Shown here piece by piece: positions 51,131 through 59,570 of a stretch of 64,000 nt of DNA. The notes under the pieces are model-generated. The model ran no database searches and was not told the origin of the DNA. It saw only the letters and a program-made list of their open reading frames with translations. Made by a program: the position numbers and the translations under genes. Location: assembly GCF_014212495.1 (NCBI RefSeq), contig NZ_JACKZC010000003.1:186001-250000 (forward strand). The letters are read 5' to 3'. Position 1 is the stretch's first letter. Each line of letters begins with the position of its first letter. Source of the DNA: Pontibacter sp. Tf4 (GTDB taxonomy: Bacteria > Bacteroidota > Bacteroidia > Cytophagales > Hymenobacteraceae).

Positions 51131-52033
51131 ATGACCACCTTCGGAGCATACTTACGCCTGATGCGGCCAGCCAACATTGTAACCGCCGTTGCCGATATCC
51201 TGATGGGTTTTGCAGCATCGGGTGCCCTGTTGGCTTTTTACGACCAGGCGACTGATGTTACTTACCTGCAGCCGCTGGCCTGGCTTGTACTTTCAACGAT
51301 AGGTTTGTATGGCGGCGGCGTAGTGTTTAACGATGTATTTGATGCGGATTTAGACCGGATTGAGCGACCTGAACGCCCCATCCCGAGCGGGAAAGCAACA
51401 ATAGCCGGAGCATCTGTACTCGGAGCTATTTTACTGACTATAGGTATTTTAGCTGCTTTACAGGTTTCTGTAGTGAGTGCAACTATAGCTTTTGTGGTAG
51501 CATGCCTGGCCCTGCTCTACGACTGGAAAGGAAAACACCACCCGGTGATTGGACCGATAAACATGGGCAGCTGCCGTGGTGGGAATCTGCTGCTGGGCGT
51601 AAGTGCTATACCAGCGGCCCTGGAACAACTATGGTTCATTGCTTTTATCCCGATCATTTACATCTCGGCTATTACTATGATCAGTCGCGGGGAAGTGAAC
51701 GGAGGTAGCACGAAAGCCTTGAAAGGTGCGGTGGCTTTGTACTTGGTGGTTTTTGCCGGTATTGCCAGTTTAGCCTTGTTGCCACAGTTTTCGTTAGCTT
51801 ATAGTTTGCCGTTCCTGGCGCTGTTTGCGTACCTGGTTTTTCCGCCCTTGTTTAAAGCCATGCCATCGCCGGAGCCGCCCTTTATCATGCGTGCCGTTAA
51901 GGCCGGTATACTGGCCCTGATCGTGATGAACGCGAGCATTGCCGCTGGTTTTGCCGGCTGGCAATATGGGCTGGCGGTGCTTTTGTTGTTACCTATATCC
52001 ATGTTTATGGCAAAGCGTTTTGCTGTAACCTAA
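51131..52033 (+). CDS. eboC: UbiA-like prenyltransferase EboC
   Basis: A 300-residue integral membrane protein with about nine helices. The first Asp-rich motif is NDVFDADLDRIERPERPIPSG (Asn67, Asp68, Asp71, Asp75), diagnostic of UbiA-type prenyltransferases that bind a Mg2+-prenyl diphosphate. The second Asp motif would be near residue 125 (LYDWKGKHHPVIGPINMGSCRGGNLLLGV), with Asp in LYDWK. It would join a prenyl chain to an aromatic or other acceptor in the inner membrane. It follows eboB directly and is 28 bp before eboD. The substrate in ebo operons is not known with certainty. Confidence 0.9.
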   Translation: MTTFGAYLRLMRPANIVTAVADILMGFAASGALLAFYDQATDVTYLQPLAWLVLSTIGLYGGGVVFNDVFDADLDRIERPERPIPSGKATIAGASVLGAILLTIGILAALQVSVVSATIAFVVACLALLYDWKGKHHPVIGPINMGSCRGGNLLLGVSAIPAALEQLWFIAFIPIIYISAITMISRGEVNGGSTKALKGAVALYLVVFAGIASLALLPQFSLAYSLPFLALFAYLVFPPLFKAMPSPEPPFIMRAVKAGILALIVMNASIAAGFAGWQYGLAVLLLLPISMFMAKRFAVT

Positions 52034-52061
52034 CCTATAGTTTTAATGCCATTTAAGGCCT

Positions 52062-53255
52062 ATGAGACCAATAATACAATCGTTTGCTGTTCAGTTTAAC
52101 TACGGCGTATACTTTACCGAAGACCTTTTTGAGCAGGAAAACGCTATGCTGCGCGATGTTATTCAGCAAAACAGCCACGCCCCTGCCAAAGTGCTTTTTG
52201 TGGTAGATAGCAGCGTAGCCGAAGCGCATCCGTTTTTGCTGCAATCCATCCGTAACTATAGTTTCGCTAACGCTGATGCTCTTACTTTGGCAGCAGATCC
52301 GGTGATAATACCGGGCGGCGAGGCCTGCAAAAACAACTCCGATATTCTGCAGCAACTACTGGAAGCTGTAAACCAGTTTGGTGTTTGCCGTCATTCTTAC
52401 CTGGTTGCTATTGGCGGCGGTGCGGTGCTGGACCTGACCGGTTTTGCAGCGGCGATTGCGCATCGTGGCATACGTCATATCCGCATACCCACTACTGTTC
52501 TGTCGCAGAACGATTCGGGTGTGGGCGTTAAGAACAGTATGAACGCCTTTGGCAAAAAGAACTTCCTGGGCACCTTTGCGCCGCCTGTAGCCGTCATCAA
52601 CGACAGTAATTTTCTACTTACCTTAGAAGAGCGCGACTGGCGCAGTGGCATTTCCGAAGCCATTAAAGTAGCCCTTATAAAAGATGCCAGCTTCTACCAA
52701 AGCATAAAAGCCGATGCCAGCCTGCTAAAGCAACGCGACATGCGCGCCATGAACCGCCTGATTCACCGCTGTGCCGAAATGCACGTGGAGCACATTGGCG
52801 GTGGCGATCCGTTTGAGTTTGGTTCGTCGCGCCCGCTGGACTTCGGCCACTGGGCAGCACACAAGCTGGAGCAACTAAGCAACTATAGTTTGCGCCACGG
52901 CGAAGCGGTAGCCATCGGCATCGCCCTGGATGTGGTTTACTCAAAATTAACCGGTATGCTCTCCGAAACTGCCTGCACCGACATCCTGAATCTGCTCTGC
53001 AAACTCGGCTTTGATCTGTACTCCGAACATCTGTCAACTATAGAAAACGGCCAGTTGAGCATACTCAAGGGCTTAACTGAGTTCAGGGAGCACCTGGGCG
53101 GACAACTGACCATTATGCTGCTGGATGAAATAGGCCACGGCGTAGAAGTGCACCAGATAAATGAATCCATCGTTAACGCTGCCGTAACAGAGCTGCAGCA
53201 GTTCCATCATCAACTTTCAGCCAAACCCGAACCCGAACATGTAGTACCCTTTTAA
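52062..53255 (+). CDS. eboD: 3-Dehydroquinate-synthase-like protein EboD
   Basis: A 397-residue protein of the AroB/sugar-phosphate cyclase superfamily. NAD-binding and metal motifs are visible: PGGEACKN, AIGGGAVLDLTGFAAAIAHRGI, IPTTVLSQNDSGVGVKN, EAIKVALIKD, and the C-terminal HWAAHKLEQ and RHGEAVAIG with His ligands. The gene lies inside the ebo operon and starts 28 bp after eboC. Classical AroB takes DAHP, but the ebo copy is separate from the shikimate pathway and probably makes a cyclitol or quinate-like compound (inference). Confidence 0.87.
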   Translation: MRPIIQSFAVQFNYGVYFTEDLFEQENAMLRDVIQQNSHAPAKVLFVVDSSVAEAHPFLLQSIRNYSFANADALTLAADPVIIPGGEACKNNSDILQQLLEAVNQFGVCRHSYLVAIGGGAVLDLTGFAAAIAHRGIRHIRIPTTVLSQNDSGVGVKNSMNAFGKKNFLGTFAPPVAVINDSNFLLTLEERDWRSGISEAIKVALIKDASFYQSIKADASLLKQRDMRAMNRLIHRCAEMHVEHIGGGDPFEFGSSRPLDFGHWAAHKLEQLSNYSLRHGEAVAIGIALDVVYSKLTGMLSETACTDILNLLCKLGFDLYSEHLSTIENGQLSILKGLTEFREHLGGQLTIMLLDEIGHGVEVHQINESIVNAAVTELQQFHHQLSAKPEPEHVVPF

Positions 53256-53267
53256 CACCCTTATGCC

Positions 53268-54500
53268 ATGCTATTACCTAACGGCACCCACCTTACTTAC
53301 TGCACCAACATACACCCCGGCGAGAACTGGGAAGATGTGTTGACAAGCCTGAAAAAATACCTGCCCGAGCTAAAAAAGCAACTTTCCCCGGATGCGCCTT
53401 TTGGCGTGGGCCTGCGCCTGTCGAACCTGGCCAGCCAGGAACTGCTGATCGGGCATAACCTGACCGAATTTAAAAGCTGGCTGGATGCCGAAGGTTTGTA
53501 TGTATTTACCATGAATGGTTTTCCGTATGGCGGATTCCATAATCAGGAAGTAAAGGATGCCGTGCACAAACCCGACTGGACTACTCAAAACCGTCTGGCT
53601 TACACCATACGATTAGCTTATATACTGGCGGAACTGTTGCCCGAAGGCATGGAAGGTGGAATCTCGACGTCGCCGTTATCTTATAAACCATGGCTTGGCT
53701 TTAATAAAGAACGTTTCAAGGAAGTGTTTGAAGTATCGGCGCTGCATTTGGCGCAGGTGACGGAAGAACTGCTTTACCTGAAAGAAAGCAAAGGCAAGAC
53801 GATACATTTAGATATTGAACCCGAGCCGGACGGATTGCTGGAAAACACGCAGGAAGTGATTCATTTTTACCAGAAATGGCTGTTGTACATCGGCTGCAAG
53901 CGCCTAGCCTGCACCAAAGGCATGTCGCCGGATGATGCCGTTACCGCATTGCTGAACCACATCCGGTTATGTTATGATGTTTGCCACTTTGCACTGGCTT
54001 ACGAGCAACCCCACGAAGCTTTCGCTAAACTACAGGCTGCCGGCATACAGATAGGCAAAATACAGCTGAGTGCTGCTTTAAAAACTGAATTACCTGCCGG
54101 CCAAACCGAACGTGCTGCTATTGCCGAAAAACTGAAGCCTTTCGCCGAATCAACGTACCTGCACCAAGTAGTGGAGCGCGATGTGTTTGGTAAACTGAAC
54201 TACTACAGCGACCTGCCTTACGCCCTGCAGCACATCCAGAAACCAACCGCTGCCGAATGGCGCACGCACTTCCATGTGCCGCTTTTCACAAAGAACTATA
54301 ACGGGTTGCAATCTACCCAGGATGATGTGGAAACCGTGCTGACCTATGTTTCGGAGCATCCAGAATTAACCCAACACCTGGAAGTGGAGACCTATACCTG
54401 GGAAGTGCTGCCCGATGACCTGAAAACCGACCTGACAACCTCTATTGCCCGCGAACTGGAATGGGTAATGCAACATACAGCTGTAAAAGAAAATGCGTAA
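53268..54500 (+). CDS. eboE: Metabolite traffic protein EboE, sugar-phosphate epimerase-like TIM barrel
   Basis: A 410-residue protein with the layout of xylose-isomerase/AP-endonuclease-2-like TIM barrels. Seen are FTMNGFPYGGFHNQEVKD, the metal-site strand LDIEPEPDGLLENTQE and the later RLCYDVCHFALAYE. The N-terminus MLLPNGTHLTYCTNIHPGENWEDVL is characteristic for EboE proteins. Glu, Asp and His side chains suited to a divalent metal are present, but isomerase activity has not been shown. It starts 12 bp after eboD and its end overlaps eboF by 8 bp, which gives translational coupling. Confidence 0.88.
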   Translation: MLLPNGTHLTYCTNIHPGENWEDVLTSLKKYLPELKKQLSPDAPFGVGLRLSNLASQELLIGHNLTEFKSWLDAEGLYVFTMNGFPYGGFHNQEVKDAVHKPDWTTQNRLAYTIRLAYILAELLPEGMEGGISTSPLSYKPWLGFNKERFKEVFEVSALHLAQVTEELLYLKESKGKTIHLDIEPEPDGLLENTQEVIHFYQKWLLYIGCKRLACTKGMSPDDAVTALLNHIRLCYDVCHFALAYEQPHEAFAKLQAAGIQIGKIQLSAALKTELPAGQTERAAIAEKLKPFAESTYLHQVVERDVFGKLNYYSDLPYALQHIQKPTAAEWRTHFHVPLFTKNYNGLQSTQDDVETVLTYVSEHPELTQHLEVETYTWEVLPDDLKTDLTTSIARELEWVMQHTAVKENA

Positions 54501-55884
54501 AACTGTAGTCATAAACGTTGTGGGCCTTTCCGGCTCGCTTATCGGCGAACATACTCCCTTTTTAAAACGCTGGTCGGCACAGGGGCAGCAGGCAACTATA
54601 CAGCCTGCCATGCCTGCGGTTACCTGCTCGGCGCAAGCCACTTACCTTACCGGTAAATGGCCCGAAGAACACGGTATAGTTGGGAATGGATGGTACTTTA
54701 AAGATGAGTGCGAGATAAAGTTCTGGCGGCAGTCGAACAAGCTGATACAGGCACCCAAGGTATGGGAAATAGCCAAAGCCATGGACCCTACCTTTACGGT
54801 AGCCAACATGTGCTGGTGGTATAATATGTATTCCAGTGCCGATTACGCCCTTACACCCCGCCCGCAGTACCTGGCCGACGGGCGCAAACTACCCGACTGC
54901 TATACCCAACCCGCCGAACTGCGCGACGAACTACAGACTAAACTGGGCACGTTCCCGCTATTCAACTACTGGGGCCCGGCCACGTCCATTAAATCAAGCC
55001 AATGGATTGCGGATGCTTCCAAGATAACAGACAATAAGTATAATCCGACGCTCACACTCATATACCTGCCCCACCTGGACTATAACCTGCAGCGTTTCGG
55101 TCCGAATGATGCCCGAATTGCAACAGACCTGCGTGAGATAGATGCCGTGGTGGAAGACCTGGTAACGTTCTATGAAGGCAAAGGCGCGCAGGTGATCATC
55201 CTGTCGGAGTACGGCATATCGGCTGCAGACAAACCAGTACACCTGAACCGTGTGCTGCGTGAGAAGGGCTATATTGCTGTGCGTAATGAGCGGGGCACTG
55301 AACTGCTGGATGCCGGAATAAGCAAAGCCTTCGCTGTTGCCGACCACCAGGTGGCGCATATTTACGTGAACGATCCAGCCGAACTGGACAAGGTAAAAGA
55401 GCTGATAGCACAGGTGCCCGGTGTGCAGGAAGTGCTGGCTGGCGATGAACGAAACAAGTATAACATGGCCCACGACCGTTGCGGCGACCTGGTTGCCATT
55501 GCCGAAAAAGGTGCCTGGTTTACCTACTATTTCTGGCTCGATGATGCCAAAGCGCCCGACTATGCCCGCATGGTAGACATCCACAAAAAGCCCGGCTTCG
55601 ACCCGGTAGAAATGTTTGTTAACCCAGCTATAAAATTCCCGAAGGCACTGCTGGGCGCGAAGCTGCTTAAGAAAAAACTTGGCTTCAGAACCGTGATGGA
55701 TGTGATACCACTGGACCCGACATTGATAAAAGGATCGCACGGAAGGGTGCCGGAAGACAAAGACGAATGGCCGGTGTTGCTGACCAAAAGCAAGGAGCTG
55801 ATACCACAGAAAGAGCTATTAGCCACCGATGTTTTTGATGTGATACTCCAACATCTGCAAGCCGAACAATTTGTACTAAACTAA
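54493..55884 (+). CDS. eboF: Nucleotide pyrophosphatase/phosphodiesterase-like EboF
   Basis: A 463-residue protein of the alkaline phosphatase superfamily, NPP type. Conserved parts are PAVTCSAQATYLTGKWPEEHGIVGNGW (nucleophile Thr44), TLIYLPHLDYNLQRFG (Asp and His ligands), VIILSEYGIS, VADHQVAHIY and GSHGRVPEDKDEWPVLL (His ligand). The usual Asp after the first strand (in D-G-x-R) is absent; the strand reads INVVGLSGSLIGEHTP, so metal binding may differ. No signal peptide is seen. It is the last ebo gene, with an 8-bp overlap with eboE and a terminator soon after its stop. Confidence 0.87.
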   Translation: MRKTVVINVVGLSGSLIGEHTPFLKRWSAQGQQATIQPAMPAVTCSAQATYLTGKWPEEHGIVGNGWYFKDECEIKFWRQSNKLIQAPKVWEIAKAMDPTFTVANMCWWYNMYSSADYALTPRPQYLADGRKLPDCYTQPAELRDELQTKLGTFPLFNYWGPATSIKSSQWIADASKITDNKYNPTLTLIYLPHLDYNLQRFGPNDARIATDLREIDAVVEDLVTFYEGKGAQVIILSEYGISAADKPVHLNRVLREKGYIAVRNERGTELLDAGISKAFAVADHQVAHIYVNDPAELDKVKELIAQVPGVQEVLAGDERNKYNMAHDRCGDLVAIAEKGAWFTYYFWLDDAKAPDYARMVDIHKKPGFDPVEMFVNPAIKFPKALLGAKLLKKKLGFRTVMDVIPLDPTLIKGSHGRVPEDKDEWPVLLTKSKELIPQKELLATDVFDVILQHLQAEQFVLN

Positions 55885-55888
55885 GCAC

Positions 55889-55919
55889 ACGAGCAACTAA
55901 CCCGGTTGCTCGTTTTTTA
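55889..55919 (+). terminator. Terminator of the ebo operon
   Basis: A 9-bp perfect stem ACGAGCAAC / GTTGCTCGT with a 7-base loop, followed by TTTTTAT. It lies five bases after the eboF stop. Confidence 0.92.
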
Positions 55920-56159
55920 TTCGTGCGAGAGGTTTGTGGTGTTGGGCCGGAACAAAAGCCAGAGCACAAGACCCAGCGGCCACGACAGCAACGCGACCAG
56001 AACAGCGACCAGCCAGCCCGGCTTTCCGCGTCTGTTCGCATCCTTGTACGCCCATACCACGCTCCAGATATAGAGCACCAGCAGTACCAACCCGACAATT
56101 ATACCAATGATACCAAAGCCTGCCCAGAAGTCATCTATGATCATGTCCGCCAACATCAT
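55917..56159 (-). CDS. Small two-helix membrane protein, PLDc_N-like
   Basis: An 80-residue inner-membrane protein. Helix 1 (IIGIIVGLVLLVLYIWSVVWAY) is followed by a basic loop (KDANRRGKPGW), helix 2 (LVAVLVALLSWPLGLVLWLLF) and a short polar tail (RPNTTNLSHE). The pattern with W-A-Y-x-D-A-x-x-R-G-x-x-G-W resembles the small phospholipase-D N-terminal-like membrane proteins of unknown role. The start has MM; the second Met is equally possible. It converges on the ebo operon, and its stop sits inside the terminator flank. Confidence 0.75.
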   Translation of the reverse strand: MMLADMIIDDFWAGFGIIGIIVGLVLLVLYIWSVVWAYKDANRRGKPGWLVAVLVALLSWPLGLVLWLLFRPNTTNLSHE

Positions 56160-56632
56160 AACAAAGCGTATTTTATCTTATAAAACGATAGGTATTATTT
56201 TCTGTTTATTCATCTCATAATCAATACTTTAAATAACCTCACATAAACATAAACATCAATATATATATTCAAATTAAAAAGATGCCAGATGGCTGGAGAG
56301 CGGGTTTTATTTTCGCATCAGCAATGCAGATTCTGCTTATCTGTGCCTGCAAACTATAAACAAAGAACTGACAATGCGCCAGGATCCTTTCAAAACTGCA
56401 TTCTCTGCCAAAAACGAACCTATAGCTATAGTTTAACATTTACATCACAACTATATCATATTCAGTAGTTACTATATTAAACAAGACACAATGTCAGGTT
56501 TGTTTGGATTGCGTTTTAGGCAGATCAGGCTGCTGTATTTATAGTTGCTGCCAGCACTTTACTAACCCCATGGTCTGCGGTCGCGTAACTCTAAGGTCCG
56601 GAGTAATACGGAAAAGCTAAACCAGAAAACAT
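56160..56632. other. AT-rich intergenic region
   Basis: This gap of 470 bp is AT-rich around 56180-56280. It contains promoters for the leftward 80-residue gene and for the rightward 56633 gene. Iterated-motif copies cluster near 56353 and 56420-56435. No gene is supported. Confidence 0.5.
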
Positions 56633-57265
56633 ATGGGACTTAAAAACATCATCAATAAGATAAAGGAAGAAGCCGAAGTGCTGAAGGGCGATGCATCAAA
56701 AGACAAAGTGTACAGCACCGAAAACACTTACCCCGATGCGGCCTCGGCCCGGCAGGGATTTGAGGAATCCAGGAGGAAACTATTTGACGTGAACCGCTGG
56801 TCGGACCTGCCCGGTATTAACTCCGAATTTGTACTTTACGATCAACATGGCAATGAGATGAGCGGCCCGCTGACCATGCCCGGTTGCTACATCCGGATAA
56901 ACCTGCCGGGACCAACGCCGGAGAACTGGGTGCGGGTGACGGACGTGCACGAAGAGGAAAACATGGCCGAGTTTATAGTACACCCCAGCGAGAAGCCACA
57001 GCCCGAGCCCGGAAACGAAAACGTGACAGAACACTTTTTTGCTAAAGAAGCCAGCAGCACTTTCCGGGTGGAGCTGAAGGGAAACAAGCTGACCGCATAC
57101 GAGATCGGGAAGAACGAAGCGATTAATAACAAAGGCGAAGAAGCCGGCGACCGCGGGCTTGCCAACACTTTGCTGGCCGAAGGGGGCTGGGCTGGCGTGC
57201 AGGCATTGCAGTGGAACAAACTTACCTCCTACCTGGTGCATCAGACCGAGACCAAAAGCAACTAA
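56633..57265 (+). CDS. Conserved-type hypothetical protein
   Basis: I do not recognise this 210-residue cytosolic protein. It has a helical, charged N-terminus (MGLKNIINKIKEEAEVLKGDASKDKVYST) and a middle part with NSEFVLYDQHGNEMSGPLTMPGCYIRINLPGPTPENWVRVTDVHEEENMAEFIVHPSEKP. The C-terminal half has HFFAKEASSTFRVELKGNKLTAYEIGKNE and ends helical. The beta-rich middle with NWVRVT ... EFIVHPS could be a ligand-binding domain. It starts at an ATG after CATATG and is followed 12 bp later by an SDR gene, so the two are likely co-transcribed. Confidence 0.72.
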   Translation: MGLKNIINKIKEEAEVLKGDASKDKVYSTENTYPDAASARQGFEESRRKLFDVNRWSDLPGINSEFVLYDQHGNEMSGPLTMPGCYIRINLPGPTPENWVRVTDVHEEENMAEFIVHPSEKPQPEPGNENVTEHFFAKEASSTFRVELKGNKLTAYEIGKNEAINNKGEEAGDRGLANTLLAEGGWAGVQALQWNKLTSYLVHQTETKSN

Positions 57266-57277
57266 CCAACATACACT

Positions 57278-58321
57278 ATGAAAACAGACGAACAACAGCA
57301 AAGTAAAGGCGTGGTCGTAGTAACCGGGGCTTCGGCAGGGCTGGGCCGCTCCATTGCCCGCGAATTTGCTAAAGAAGGCTACGATGTTGCGTTGCTGGCG
57401 CGCGGCGAAGATGGCCTGAAAGGTGCTAAAGCTGAAGTGGAAGCCATGGGCCGCCGTGCCGCTTATTTTATAGTTGATGTGGCCGATGCCGCAGCTGTAG
57501 AGCAGGCCGCCGAAGAAACAGAAAAGCAACTGGGCCCCATAACAGTTTGGGTGAACAATGCCATGAACAGCGTCTTCAGCCCGATAAAGGAAATGCAGGC
57601 CGAAGAATACAAACGCGTGACCGAAGTAACCTACCTGGGCCAGGTATATGGCACCCTCTCGGCGCTAAAGCGGATGCTGCCTCGCAACAAGGGCGTGATC
57701 GTGCTGGTGGGTTCGGCGCTGGCTTACCGTGGCATTCCGCTACAGTCGGCCTATTGTGGCTCCAAACATGCTATTCAGGGCTTTTTTGATTCGCTGCGGG
57801 CAGAGCTGTTGCACGACAAGACCAATGTACGCGCCACCATGGTGCAGCTGCCAGCCATGAACACTACACAGTTTAAGTTTGTAAAGACCCGCCTTCCCAA
57901 CAAGCCAAAACCCATGGGCAAGATCTACCAGCCCGAAGTGGCTGCCCGGGCTATAGTTTACGCTGCCGAAAACGACCGCCGCGAAGTATACGTGGGCTAC
58001 CCTACCGTACAGGCTATAGTTGGTGACAAGATAGCACCGGAAGTAGGCGACTGGGTATTAGCCAAAACCGGCTATAAAGGGCAGCAGACCGACATCCCTG
58101 AAGACCCGGACCGGCCGAACAACTTATGGGAGCCCCTGCCCGGCGACCACGGCGCGCACGGAACGTTCGATGCAGAAGCCACCTATAGTTCGCCACAACT
58201 ATGGCTGAGCATGCATAAAAAGGAGCTGCTTATAGCGGCAGCGGCACTCGGCGGGCTATTGTTAGGAAATAAGCTGCTGAACAACTGCGACTGCGACGAC
58301 GAGCAGGACTACCAGATTTGA
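57278..58321 (+). CDS. Short-chain dehydrogenase/reductase with C-terminal membrane anchor
   Basis: A 347-residue oxidoreductase. The NAD(P) fold has T-G-A-S-A-G-L-G (16-23) and NNAMNS (94-98). Catalytic residues are Ser146 in VGSALAYRG, Tyr159 and Lys163 in SAYCGSKHA. The C-terminal extension ends with an alkaline helix LLIAAAALGGLLLGNKLL followed by an acidic NNCDCDDEQDYQI tail, which may anchor it to the membrane. It follows the 210-residue gene by 12 bp. Substrate is unknown; lipid or sugar-derived alcohols are possible. Confidence 0.9.
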   Translation: MKTDEQQQSKGVVVVTGASAGLGRSIAREFAKEGYDVALLARGEDGLKGAKAEVEAMGRRAAYFIVDVADAAAVEQAAEETEKQLGPITVWVNNAMNSVFSPIKEMQAEEYKRVTEVTYLGQVYGTLSALKRMLPRNKGVIVLVGSALAYRGIPLQSAYCGSKHAIQGFFDSLRAELLHDKTNVRATMVQLPAMNTTQFKFVKTRLPNKPKPMGKIYQPEVAARAIVYAAENDRREVYVGYPTVQAIVGDKIAPEVGDWVLAKTGYKGQQTDIPEDPDRPNNLWEPLPGDHGAHGTFDAEATYSSPQLWLSMHKKELLIAAAALGGLLLGNKLLNNCDCDDEQDYQI

Positions 58322-58518
58322 CAGAAGTAAAAGAGGACTTTGCGTTTTCAGCGTTTTCCCTTGCGTTCCTCGTGTTAAAATTAAACCACTGAGAGCGCGA
58401 AGAAGGCGCTATGTTTGCAAAGCAGGATGGCTATAGTTTAAGTCCCGGTTTGCTAACTTCTGCGCTGCCAGGCCGTTTATTTATTGTACAGCTATTTACA
58501 ACAACAAACTATAAAGCT

Positions 58519-59283
58519 ATGAATTACAACGAAAGAGATCGGGAACGCTACCATACACATCGCTCAGAACGCTACCGTCATCCTGAAAGCGACAGGGATT
58601 ACCACTTTGATAACTATGGCGATGCTGCCCACGGCGGATATGGCAACGAAAGCTATGGCGGCACCTTTGGCAACCAGGGCAACGAAATGGGTGGTTCGCG
58701 CAACGTGGCTAACCGGGGCATGAGCACCTATGCTACCTCGCGCAACTACGGCAATATGGGCAGTTATGGCGGTGCACAGGGCTTCGGTTCGTCAAGAGGC
58801 GGATACTCCCAGCAGCGTTCATCAGGCTACGCATCGGAATTTGACAGCGGCCACGGACGGCATGAGCGCACAGGCTGGGGCCGCGGCACAGACCAGCGCA
58901 GCCGTGGCTACGAAAACGACTACGACAGTCATGGCCAGAACTCCGACAACTACCGCTACGACCGCGACTATACACCCCGAAGGTTCCGCGGCGCAGACCA
59001 AGGCTATTACAATTTCGACCGCGACGACTACCGCTCGCATAGTTTTGGCGGAGACAGAGGCAATTACATGGGCAGCGGCTACGAGCGCACACCCCGCCGG
59101 AACGAATACGGTGCTACACGTGGCGATTACGGCTCCTCAGGCTACTACACGGACCGCCGCCAAAGCGGCAGCAACTATAACCAACCATACGGCATGAGCG
59201 GCTATTACCAGGGCGGCTACTACGACGACACCGACTATAACAGCTATGCCCGCGACCGCGACGAACGCCAGAATGACTGGTAG
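58519..59283 (+). CDS. Gly/Tyr/Arg/Asp-rich low-complexity protein
   Basis: A 254-residue protein with highly biased composition. The open frame reaches 58411 upstream, but MNYNERDRERYHTHRSERYRH at 58519 gives a start whose composition matches the rest. It has many short repeats such as GGYGNESYGG, NYGNMGSYGG, RGGYSQQ, YDRDYTPRRFRG and YYNFDRDDYRSH. No signal peptide, membrane helix or folded domain is seen, so it should be disordered. Arg/Gly/Tyr repeats resemble RNA-binding or phase-separating proteins, and similar desiccation-related proteins exist in Bacteroidota; both links are inference. The stop lies one base before an inverted-repeat element. Confidence 0.78.
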   Translation: MNYNERDRERYHTHRSERYRHPESDRDYHFDNYGDAAHGGYGNESYGGTFGNQGNEMGGSRNVANRGMSTYATSRNYGNMGSYGGAQGFGSSRGGYSQQRSSGYASEFDSGHGRHERTGWGRGTDQRSRGYENDYDSHGQNSDNYRYDRDYTPRRFRGADQGYYNFDRDDYRSHSFGGDRGNYMGSGYERTPRRNEYGATRGDYGSSGYYTDRRQSGSNYNQPYGMSGYYQGGYYDDTDYNSYARDRDERQNDW

Positions 59284-59570
59284 CTTGTCTGAACCGGGAT
59301 TAAGGGAGATTTTTGAGATTTTCAGGAATATGGAGACGCAAAATGTTGCGTCTCTTTTTCTTTTTTTACCCTGGCGCCGGTATCTAACCGTTGCCGCAAG
59401 GTGTGCGCGAGTCTCCAGACTCGCCTGGCTATAGTTGAGCCTGTAGTTGTAAATCAAAGCGGGTGCTGCTTCTAACCTATAATTTCATAGCAGAGGAGAC
59501 GCAAAGTATTGCGTCTCTACATATCCTGATAATCTCAAGAATCTCCCTTAATCCCGGTTCAGACAAAGCT
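59282..59570. mobile_element. MITE-like palindromic element between converging genes
   Basis: Arms at 59282-59354 and about 59495-59570 are near-perfect inverted repeats of about 75 bp. Each arm starts with AGCTT(T)GTCTGAACCGG, continues with ATTAAGGGAGATT and ends with GAGACGC-n-GCGTCTC. Each arm thus contains an inner hairpin, and a third hairpin GCGAGTCT-CC-AGACTCGC is in the middle (59407-59424). The left arm begins in the stop codon of the 58519 gene, and the right arm supplies the last codons and TGA of the 59559 gene. It has no reading frame and probably acts as a two-way terminator. Confidence 0.82.
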
